This document shows, in pieces, positions 1-6,834 of a stretch of DNA of 10,967 nucleotides. The notes below the pieces were generated by a model. The model was not told the DNA's origin, did no database searches, and was given only the letters and a program-made list of their open reading frames with translations. Each line of letters begins with the position of its first letter. The stretch's first letter is position 1. The translations under genes and the position numbers were made by a program. This DNA is from Russula earlei. Its lineage: Eukaryota > Basidiomycota > Agaricomycetes > Russulales > Russulaceae. Location of the stretch: assembly GCA_025769875.1 (NCBI GenBank), contig JAGFNK010001313.1:1-10967 (forward strand). The letters are read 5' to 3'.

Positions 1-685
1 TGATCCCACCATTGCGTGTGGTCCCCGACTCATCAATGTGTGGCGATGATCCAGAAATTGTTTTGGATTGTTCAAAGGGTCATTCTGGACGCATATGTGA
101 TGATCTGTGTTCGCATTGGGCTGTCACAAGTTTAATCAGACATGCTACGTAAGGAATATCAAAGTTGACAGCATGCCTTATTAAGATTGTGATAAGATTG
201 TGAGGCATCAAATTCCCCATGACGCTTTTTGGTCGTATTGTCGACAAGTTTGCCATTGCAGCCAAAGTAAGCACAGTAGCAGGCAGGCATGATGGTGATT
301 CTATGGTGTAATGCACCTCCGTATGGTGGGTTTTAACTGCCAAATATGAAGCCGTTCCTCAGCGCTATCCCTTCTTGAACGAATTGACGCCTTGTACATC
401 AATTTTTGTGGCGATCTTGTTTCATGGGTCTCAGTTCTGCATGTCATGTACCCTAATGGGCTTCGTTGTTTCCTCTTTATCCTCTTGACGCTCATTTTCT
501 TTTCTTATTCTCTCTAACAAATGACCAGTAACCAGGGATCATCGCAGCCCTACAACACTTCTATTGCATTACGTTTTGTCCCTTGTTCTTCGTGAGTGGT
601 TGTATTTCTGAGCTTCAACAACAAACCAGGTAGGCGACACTATTTAAAATATCAGTACTTCTCACATTAATTACTATCTTTCCCC
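1..685. other. Gene-poor left edge, nothing recognised
   Basis: Short open frames occur on the minus strand (about 343-80 and 495-301), but I see no known domain, no consistent motif and no splice structure in them. Just before the coding remnant at 686 there is an A/T-rich TATA-like string, TATTTAAAAT, at 641-650, about 36 nt ahead of the ATG, followed by a pyrimidine-rich stretch. That would suit a fungal core promoter, but such strings are common by chance. Confidence 0.4.
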
Positions 686-1380
686 ATGCCTTGCATACGT
701 CCTCGCTGCCATCATTGCCGCTTCCTCCCTCACTTCTCGCCGGGAACAATGAGATGCCGATTCAGTCCAGAGTTGGTTCCTCCACTGCCTCATGCCATGA
801 TGCATGTGTTCCCGACATCGGAAAATAGTCACGCCAGTGGAATGTCCATCTCCGCACCTCCATCTCCACTGATGCCAACAATGCCATCTTCACCACTCAT
901 ACCCAAGCCCTCAGGAGAGGTCGGTTGCATCGGACGTGGGGGATACACACTCAAGAATGTCCTTGAGCAAGAGCACGGATGGGAAAGTGGACTCTACCCT
1001 AAAATTAGAGTATAACCAACTTGTGCAGGGCGCAATTATCATGCTCAAATCTTTTCAGGAGAGAGTATGCTCTCTGGCAGACACATATTTGGACACATCA
1101 GTTCCATATTCCCTTCAAATCAAGGACAAACTTATGCTTCTCTGTGAACTGGTGCAATATTTTGTCAATTGTTCAATGTAAAATTGATCATGTCAGGCAG
1201 GCTTCCACAGAATTTCCAATACTCCTCAAGTTTGAGAACAACTGGGTAGTACATGACTATCTACGTGTCTATTTGAAGAACAGCGCCCAGAAAGCCAGAA
1301 AGAATCAGCAGGATAAGGATAAGGAGCTTGCAGCTGCTGCCAAGGGCAAAGGTAGAGGTGTGTACGCTGGCAACTCCTAG
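686..1380 (+). pseudogene. Frameshifted remnant of an uncharacterised basidiomycete repeat-family protein
   Basis: Three consecutive segments in three different plus-strand frames look like pieces of one protein. From the ATG at 686 comes a Ser/Pro-rich stretch ending in GEVGCIGRGGYTLKNVLE (about 916-968). The next frame then gives a helical segment with YNQLVQGAIIMLKSF and LADTYLDTSVPYSLQIKDKL (about 1010-1175). The third frame gives EFPILLKFENNWVVHDYLR and VYLKNSAQKARK, a Lys-rich tail and a TAG at 1378-1380. The pattern 'PG-x-GGY-x-L-x-x-VL', then a helix, then 'F-E-x-x-W-x-x-x-D-x-L-x-x-YLKNS-x-x-AR' resembles, from memory, multicopy proteins of unknown function in agaricomycetes. I found no intron with good borders that repairs the frames; the best candidate at 1157-1203 leaves the wrong phase. 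Frameshift decay is therefore the likeliest reading. The function is unknown. Confidence 0.45.
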
Positions 1381-1731
1381 AGTCCATGATTCTAATTGCC
1401 CGCTCAATCAGCCAATTGACTGGCAAGAGCTTTGCTGTATTGCAACAGACTTATTAGTCTGGAAGTCATCACACACCTACCTTTGGCCTATGTCAGATCG
1501 ACCAATGCGAATTTTATTATCTGGCAGCTCGTTTCGATTATCTTGCTTAGATCTTATCATACGCAGGGAAGACTGCCCCGTTGCGACGACTGCCCCTGCC
1601 TGATTTGGATCTGAGCCCGTGGCTCAAGCGGGCTCGAGCGGCTAACTAGCCCACTTAGCCACAAGCCAATCAGTAGCTCGGCTCACTCAATTCTATTCGG
1701 CTTGAGTGCATAACTCAGAAAGTGTGGCAGG
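1381..1731. other. Non-coding stretch with GAGC/GCTC inverted repeats
   Basis: No gene is supported here. Positions 1612-1682 are dense in GAGC, GGCTC and GCTCG words that can pair with one another (GAGCC-CGT-GGCTC at 1613-1625, and GAGCCC with a later GGGCTC). A clean 7-bp hairpin, CACTCAA...TTGAGTG, lies at about 1684-1708. This is the original flank of the target site into which the retrotransposon inserted. Confidence 0.4.
1727..1731. repeat. Target-site duplication, left copy (GCAGG)
   Basis: The five bases immediately before the left LTR are GCAGG. The same five bases follow the right LTR at 6731-6735. Five base pairs is the usual target-duplication size for Ty1/copia integrases. This fixes the ends of the element and shows that both LTRs arrived in a single integration. 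Confidence 0.9.
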
Positions 1732-2247
1732 TGTTGAAGCAGATGGGCGCAGGTTATGATAAGAGCGATAAGATCCTTAAGATCTATCAAAAGATATTTC
1801 AGTATTGTGTAAGACAAGACTATAATTCAGTAATACCTATCAAAAGATATCTACAACGCGTGATTAGATGCGAGAGATAAGATAGGAAACAGTAAGTACT
1901 CACTTCAGTATTGTGTAAGACAAGACTGAAGTGATCTATCGAAATACGATGCTCTTAAGTACTCCAGAGCATCTCTAAGTACACTGCAGGTAGCTACCAT
2001 CAATAAGAAACAAAGATCATACAAGGATCAGTCGTTAGTAGCTACCGATTGTCATCAATTAACTTATCATTGTAAGTAATGCAGATCTCAGCATATGAGC
2101 TGAGCCGGACCGCGTGATCCGACGCGTCATGCGTCTACGCCGGTGATGCCCGGTCCGTGTAACCGACGCGTCAACGCGTCTGAGCTGTGATTACATCACA
2201 ACGTCCCAGGGTAGTGGTAACACACCAAATCAATGATAATCTCAACA
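1732..2247 (-). repeat. 3' LTR of the copia element (left copy)
   Basis: This 516-bp repeat starts TGTTGA and ends TCAACA, a 6-bp terminal inverted repeat with the usual TG...CA ends. It is collinear and gap-free with 6215-6730 (offset 4,483) and differs from it at six positions only: 1971, 2047, 2080, 2106, 2112 and 2176. A 24-bp word occurs twice (1798-1821 and 1904-1927). The second occurrence lies within a hairpin with a perfect 9-bp stem, CACTTCAGT/ACTGAAGTG, at 1901-1933. GTAGCTACC also occurs twice, and a 6-bp stem, CTCAGC/GCTGAG, lies at 2087-2104. ACGCGT occurs four times (1856, 2122, 2166, 2174). Confidence 0.97.
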
Positions 2248-2254
2248 TCCCCCC
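2248..2254 (-). other. Polypurine tract for plus-strand DNA priming
   Basis: Directly inside the 3' LTR the minus strand reads GGGGGGA and then enters the LTR at TGTTGA. A short purine run abutting the 3' LTR is the expected site at which RNase H leaves the primer for second-strand synthesis. It independently confirms that the element runs right to left. Confidence 0.75.
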
Positions 2255-2640
2255 GTGATTGAGACAGTCGGTAGATTAGATCAAGAGAGATCTAACCCAG
2301 TAACGAAAGGACTGGTGTCGCGCGTGGGCATGCAGCGTGGTAAGGCCATCAGCAGGTGGACGTCTTGATGAGGTAGGTATTGCAGTGAAATGCAAGTGAT
2401 TAAAGAGTGGGTGAGTCAAGAGACTGCGAGTCAAAAGACTCCAAAGGAAATGAGTCGAAAGACTCCAAATGAATATGTGTATGCAGGCGAGAGACTGCAA
2501 AGGAAAGTGTGAACGCGTGTGAACGTGTGTAAACGCACAGTCGAGAGACTGCCAGGAAATCGTAGACGCAGTCGAGAGACTGCCAGGAAAGTTTCCAGTG
2601 AAGTGTTCAGATCTGCACATAGGGGAGGCTGCCGTTAAAA
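2255..2640 (-). repeat. Repeat-riddled 3' interior of the copia element, RNase H not found
   Basis: In a copia element this stretch, between reverse transcriptase and the polypurine tract, should carry RNase H. I see none of its expected motifs, namely the acidic residues within a D-x-D-W-A-x-type motif and the STEAEY-like box. Instead 2413-2590 is built from six copies of a core GTC-R-A-R-A-GACT-S-C, spaced roughly 15-55 bp apart, most of them able to fold as mini-hairpins. The open minus-strand frame across here (2770-2276) is a by-product of the repeats and matches no family I know. Confidence 0.55.
2413..2590. repeat. Six spaced mini-hairpin repeats
   Basis: The copies start at about 2413, 2428, 2452, 2483, 2538 and 2569. 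Four are perfect five- or six-pair stems around a four-base loop: GAGTC-AAAA-GACTC, GAGTC-GAAA-GACTC, CAGTC-GAGA-GACTG and GCAGTC-GAGA-GACTGC. The closing pair changes from G-C to C-G between copies with pairing kept. The copies at 2413 and 2483 each carry a mismatch. A trailing CCAGGAAA or CAAAGGAAA is shared by several units. Confidence 0.75.
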
Positions 2641-2941
2641 CATTAATATATTGCCTAATCACCATAGGCGTTGTGTCTCCGGAGTGCTTGATCAACTGGA
2701 CTTCCGCGTCGGAACGGAGCGGAATGCGGAAGCGGAACGGAAGTCCGCCATCCCGAGGTAAGACCTCCAAGATTACAGAAGCGGAGTGGAGTGGAATCCG
2801 CCATCCCGAAGAGATCCGAGATGTACCTTGAATGATCGATGTCTGTGTTAGCTGAGCGATCGCGTGTAACGCAGATCCCGAGATATGACGCGATCTCGCC
2901 TAGATCTGTCAACTCGTAGCGTATAGACAAGGATGTATATG

Positions 2942-2979
2942 TGCCCGTAGATGTGAGCGCTGCCCGTAGATGTGAGCGT
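2942..2979. repeat. 19-bp tandem duplication inside the reverse transcriptase
   Basis: The word TGCCCGTAGATGTGAGCG occurs twice in direct succession at 2942 and 2961, just downstream of the catalytic loop in transcription order. A length of 19 bp is not a multiple of three, so the duplication alone shifts the reading frame of the reverse transcriptase. Confidence 0.9.
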
Positions 2980-3085
2980 CGAGACCGCGAGGGTCGCGTA
3001 AGATGATGATGTCATCGGCAGAGAGGATGTGAACTGATAAGGAAATGGCAATGGATCCCCCCGTGTCTTTGGCGATGATATATGT

Positions 3086-3289
3086 CCACATGAGAATGCG
3101 TGAGCGCGAAGCCGAGATAAGTGCCCGCATGGGAATGCGTGCGCGTAAAACCGATGCCCGCATGAGAATGCGTGCGTATGAACGTGAAGCCCGCATGAGA
3201 ATGCGTGCGTATGACTTGTGAAGCCTGCATGAGAATGCGTGCGTGCTAAGTCGATGCCCGCATGAGAATGCATGCATGTAAACGTGAGT
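3086..3289. repeat. Minisatellite, six units of about 33 bp
   Basis: Units begin at 3086, 3124, 3157, 3190, 3224 and 3257, with lengths 38, 33, 33, 34, 33 and about 33 bp. Each opens with a variant of CCCGCATGAGAATGCGTGCG followed by a more variable half. On the minus strand the units spell HAFSCGH, RILMRA or THSHAG depending on frame. The array interrupts the reverse transcriptase between the MEQPQGF and ADD motifs. The variable halves and unequal lengths show some age, while the conserved halves suggest ongoing homogenisation. Confidence 0.92.
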
Positions 3290-4033
3290 CACTAAGGACT
3301 CCATGAGAACGTAAGTCCCATGTACGATAGGCCTGTGTAAGACCAGAGAAAAACTTTCTTGTCCGTCCGGTGTGATGAAGCCTTGCGGTTGCTCCAATAA
3401 AACTAAATCTTGTCACCCAGTGAGCCAAATAGGAACGCTGACAAGACGTCCGTTGATTTCCCAATGTGTTCGCGCGGCCAACGCTGAACAAGAGTCGCTA
3501 AGACTCGGAACTGGCTACTGGTGAGAAGGTTTCATCAATGTCAATGCCTTGTAAATTGGGTGAACCCCTGTGCAATTGAAACGTGCGCGAAATCTCCAAG
3601 ATTTGCGTGCTGCACACCCATTCCGATAAGATCTATAAGATCAATTGATCCCAGGTACCAATTTTCGCAAGCACGCCGATCACATAATTGACACGCGACT
3701 TGCCACTCATCGGCAGAATCCGATTTAAGTGCCTTCCCGATATGTAGCCTAGTGATCGCTTCCGCGTAGCCGAGCCGTATGTGATAAGCGCCCTCTCGGA
3801 TCTGTGTATGCAGTCCCTCCGAGACATTCGGAACGCGGATGCGAATAAGACCGAGTTGAGAGTGGACACAGTGGACCAATGAATTGTCCCAATAATGCTA
3901 AGTGATGATGGCGTAAACGGTGTGGCGGAGTGTGTGGAACTGGCTGTATAGGTGGGGTAAGGTCGAGTGAGTGTGGTGTGAGGGAATCTAATGGGGTTTC
4001 TGGAGGCGCGGAACGAAGTGCCGACGATCCGGT

Positions 4034-4484
4034 TTATGTGAAAGTAAGGCAGAGAATGTCACCGGTCCTGTAGGGACCAAGAGTTGTGCAGGCGGAGCAG
4101 TGTCTGTAACACGTCCCCTGGCTATGCAGTATGCGCTTGTCGCGCGATAAGATTACGACGGTCAGGCGTGTAGACATACGCCCTACATCTAAAGAAGGCG
4201 GAATTGTGAGACGACCGGAGTCAGTCCGTCCGTTCACAGTGTATGAAGTGTGTGTGCACAGAGAATGCGTGATGGAGTCTGATCATTAGTATGGACGGCA
4301 GCGTTAGTACTAAGCTCCAGAACCCGAGGCTAAGACCAGCGCCGTGCAACTTTGAGCGCGTGTTGTCTTCAAGGGTCCAATTCCATCTATCTGGCACTCC
4401 ATTCTCCTGTGGTGAATCTAGCATTGTTAATCTATGTTTGATCCCTCCATGAACTGATAAGTATGTGAGCGCGCGTTGCCTCAA
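4034..4484 (-). pseudogene. Truncated, frameshifted integrase C-terminal half
   Basis: The minus-strand segment from 4484 reads HGGIKHRLTMLDSPQENG and then VPDRWNWTLED and GLSLGFW. This is the signature around the third catalytic residue of copia integrases (G-I-x-H, P-Q-x-N-G-x-x-E-R). Here the catalytic Glu is Asp (codon about 4391-4389). After GFW the homology moves to the next frame (TNAAVHTNDQTPSRIL, about 4312-4265), so there is a one-base frameshift. Only about 220 bp separate this block from the zinc-binding pre-integrase block at 4684. The core with the first two catalytic aspartates usually needs far more, so most of it appears deleted. Confidence 0.85.
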
Positions 4485-4683
4485 TAGCTAGCGCCTCGAA
4501 TTGATCTCGCGTGCAGCAGATCGGCTAAGGTGCTGTAGATAATCTGTAGCCGAGGATCCAATCGCTAAGGGGCAACCGAAAAAAGAAGACGCGTTCGCTA
4601 GCCGAGCTTGCTAGCCGAGTGCATACCCCAGACAAGATAACTGATCGCGATCCGTAAAGCCAAGCGAGAACCGAGTATCGGAA

Positions 4684-5076
4684 TCACTGTGATAGATTAA
4701 CGCGTGGTGGAAACATATGTCCCATGCGCTGATGCTGGATGTGGAATGATAGGACACTTCTTTGCGCGTGTAGAGCTGGAGTTATGAAGTTAATACACAA
4801 TAGATTGTTCTCCAGCCAGCTGTGCGCGATCTTCCGATCTTTGATGTGTAAATTTGAACACCCCTCTTGAGTGTAAGTGATGCATCCCCCGTTCCGAAGT
4901 AGCGCGCGCACTGTGTAGTTGCATGCATCGGCCTTCGGTACATGTAGAATGTCTATGAGGGTTAATAAGGATATCTCCAAGGCCTTCCGGCCGGCAGGAC
5001 GGACGCAGATCCTGTCCCAATCTGTCTGATGACTGTATAACCTCCCAGAGTAATAGATCTGGAGGCCGGAGTGCAA
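4684..5076 (-). pseudogene. Degenerate protease and GAG-pre-integrase domain
   Basis: One open minus-strand frame covers the end of the aspartic protease and the GAG-pre-integrase domain. IYYSGRLYSH (about 5055-5026) corresponds to the copia protease active site, normally D-S-G-A-x-x-H, with the catalytic Asp replaced by Tyr. DILHVPK (about 4965-4945) matches the conserved strand ahead of the pre-integrase domain. HIQHQRMGHMFPPRVNLSQ at the end matches the H-x-R-L-G-H-x-S zinc-binding start of integrase. The protein would be about 130 residues, and as a protease it should be inactive. Confidence 0.75.
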
Positions 5077-5252
5077 ATAATGAAGTCGGGGGTCCGGAAC
5101 GGACTAATATGATGAGGAGCTCCGTAGTCGATCAAGATCTAGCCGCCGCGTAAAGGGAAACCCAGAATCTCATATTCATCGGACGTCCGATACCTCGGTG
5201 ATAGGAGCAGTATTGCCCACTATGTACGCGCAGACGTTCCTGTCAGTGCCTG

Positions 5253-6197
5253 TCACTTTTGTATTCGTTGCCTTCTCCTTCCGGTAGTCCAGACTGCGTG
5301 CCCAAGTTGATTGCAATAGCAGCATTGTATTTCGGACGTAGTGTTGTGTGTCTTTACCGGAATGACTGTATTTTGTGAGGCGGAGAGGCCGGCCCGACAA
5401 CCATCTTCATTACTGATCCGTACTGGATCGTGTGGGGAAAGGTCCATCGGAGCGCCGGAGGCTAGAATTTGTCGACGCGACAGCCGAGTGAGCGTCGGAT
5501 AACGTTTAGATAAGAATGGAGATGAAATGGAGATTCGATATGAATAAATGGTTATATTGGAGAGTGATCCATGCATCGTTTGATGTTTGCAATCGCGGGA
5601 ACGTCTGATGTGTGTCGCCTAACGTCTAGGAATGTGCGTGTAAGGGATGCCCATGTGTAGAACGCTTGACATTGATCTGACGCCGCCGTATGTGCGTTTG
5701 AGTTCCTCCCACTTGAGCTTGCAAGTATACAATTTGATGTCATTTTTGTTACTGCCAATGTGACCTTCTGAATGTATATTTCAAGAGCGCGTGCATCTAA
5801 AAGTGTTCTCCCTCAGCGTCCTAAGAAGTATTGCTGGAGGGGCTATCATCTGTAACTGTAATGCGACGCACGATAATTATTCAGGATGTGGGGTAATGGC
5901 CAGTAAGCGAGATGACCAAGCGAGTGATCGAGATCGAGGAGGGAACGTAAACATTAGGCGAGGGTGCCGTGAGTAAACTTTAGGTAATTGCGAATTGCCA
6001 ACCCGGGCTAACGGAGCAGTTGTTGCCGGATTATTGAAGATCAAATCAGTACCCCTGACGCGTGATAGATAACGCGCGCGTCAATCCTTCGGCTCCAGGG
6101 ACCGAGGGAGTAGGGTGTCGTCTGATAACAGAGGCTTGTGAAGAGGGAAAAAAATGGTAAGCTTGTGTGTGAATCTTCGACTTTGGAATTTAGACAT
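5253..6197 (-). pseudogene. Degenerate Gag (UBN2-like with zinc knuckle)
   Basis: Gag probably began at the minus-strand ATG at 6197-6195, six bases beyond the primer-binding site, in an ACCATGT context. That frame closes after about 36 codons. Further on, KWEELKRTYGGVRSMSSV (about 5718-5665) fits the W-x-x-L-K-x-x-Y-G motif of UBN2-type copia Gag. ISNEDG and then QCCYCNQLGH (about 5330-5300) form the CX2CX4H part of a CCHC RNA-binding knuckle; the last Cys is replaced by Thr. The frame from 5576 to 5253 holds the knuckle. Stops and frame changes in between leave no usable capsid protein. Confidence 0.7.
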
Positions 6198-6200
6198 GGT

Positions 6201-6214
6201 CAGGGCCCATAACC
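6201..6214 (-). other. Primer-binding site for half of initiator tRNA-Met
   Basis: The plus strand next to the 5' LTR reads CAGGGCCCATAACC. This equals the anticodon arm of eukaryotic initiator tRNA-Met (stem CAGGG, loop with CAU anticodon, then AACC) and ends at about tRNA position 40. The element's own strand is its complement, GGTTATGGGCCCTG, directly abutting the LTR. This is the arrangement known from Drosophila copia, where a tRNA-iMet fragment cut in the anticodon loop primes reverse transcription, rather than the intact 3' end of a tRNA. Confidence 0.88.
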
Positions 6215-6730
6215 TGTTGAAGCAGATGGGCGCAGGTTATGATAAGAGCGATAAGATCCTTAAGATCTATCAAAAGATATTTCAGTATTGTGTAAGACAA
6301 GACTATAATTCAGTAATACCTATCAAAAGATATCTACAACGCGTGATTAGATGCGAGAGATAAGATAGGAAACAGTAAGTACTCACTTCAGTATTGTGTA
6401 AGACAAGACTGAAGTGATCTATCGAAATACGATGCTCTTAAGTACTCCAGAGCGTCTCTAAGTACACTGCAGGTAGCTACCATCAATAAGAAACAAAGAT
6501 CATACAAGGATCAGTCGTTAGTAGCTACCAATTGTCATCAATTAACTTATCATTGTAAGTAACGCAGATCTCAGCATATGAGCTGAGCTGGACCACGTGA
6601 TCCGACGCGTCATGCGTCTACGCCGGTGATGCCCGGTCCGTGTAACCGACGCGTCAACACGTCTGAGCTGTGATTACATCACAACGTCCCAGGGTAGTGG
6701 TAACACACCAAATCAATGATAATCTCAACA
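6215..6730 (-). repeat. 5' LTR of the copia element (right copy)
   Basis: This is the 516-bp partner of 1732-2247 and, given the element's orientation, carries its promoter. Its six differences are at 6454, 6530, 6563, 6589, 6595 and 6659. One of them changes the fourth ACGCGT to ACACGT. An inverted repeat, TGTGAT-GTA-ATCACA, lies near the upstream (right) end at about 6669-6683. I could not fix a TATA box or a transcription start. Confidence 0.97.
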
Positions 6731-6735
6731 GCAGG
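6731..6735. repeat. Target-site duplication, right copy (GCAGG)
   Basis: GCAGG follows the right LTR directly and matches 1727-1731. Removing 1732-6735 would restore the pre-insertion site, which lay about 100 bp upstream of the ATG at 6835. Confidence 0.9.
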
Positions 6736-6834
6736 AACATATGAGTGGGCGGGAGCTCAATACGTAAATCCCACCCCCACCGTTTTTCGTTCACATCTCC
6801 TTGCAGCTCTCCATTTCGAGGTCCCTTCTCAGAC

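Larger units (their letters stand above)
2640..3900 (-). pseudogene. Broken reverse transcriptase of the copia element
   Basis: Pieces of the Ty1/copia reverse transcriptase appear in family order on the minus strand. They are a start block with ALKSDSADEWQVAC and ENWYL (about 3735-3655), AQGFTQ (about 3570-3550), MEQPQGF (3397-3377), the catalytic loop as SADDIIIL (about 3019-2998), and LTDLGEIASYLGI with YISDLFGMADSTP (about 2915-2790). The loop keeps its two aspartates, but the Tyr-Val that normally precedes them is Ser-Ala. One open frame (3397-2909) joins MEQPQGF to the ADD loop, yet between them lies about 70 residues' worth of tandem repeat. The pieces before and after are in other frames, and a stop follows AYGD at 2655. 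No functional enzyme can result. Confidence 0.85.
1732..6730 (-). mobile_element. Complete but defective Ty1/copia LTR retrotransposon (4,999 bp)
   Basis: The element has 516-bp LTRs at both ends, 5-bp target duplications outside them, a primer-binding site next to the right-hand LTR and a polypurine tract next to the left-hand LTR, so it is transcribed from right to left. On the minus strand the order of recognisable pieces is Gag with a zinc knuckle, protease, GAG-pre-integrase, integrase, then reverse transcriptase, which is the Ty1/copia order. The total length is normal for a copia element, but the coding interior (3,967 bp) is broken by stops and frameshifts, lacks most of the integrase core and has no convincing RNase H. 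It cannot encode its own machinery, yet all cis signals needed for copying are intact. The near-identical LTRs imply a recent move, so a related active element probably supplied the enzymes. Confidence 0.93.

Noticed and set aside
80..495. Two minus-strand open frames of 87 and 64 codons
   Set aside because: They show no recognisable domain, splice context or paralogue, and such lengths are expected by chance.
2520..2590. STASTISWQS on the minus strand, similar to the RNase H ISW-x-S motif
   Set aside because: It is spelled by the CAGTCGAGAGACTG hairpin repeats, and none of the other RNase H motifs are nearby.
3086..3289. CRISPR-like array of ~33-bp units
   Set aside because: There are no unique spacers; the units are head-to-tail minisatellite copies inside a eukaryotic retroelement.
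6201..6214. Fragment of a tRNA gene
   Set aside because: Only the anticodon arm is present and it abuts the LTR exactly, which is the geometry of a primer-binding site.
1732..6730. Repeat-induced point mutation
   Set aside because: The LTRs differ at only six sites, all CpG, and the interior remains rich in CpG; the pattern is not that of RIP.
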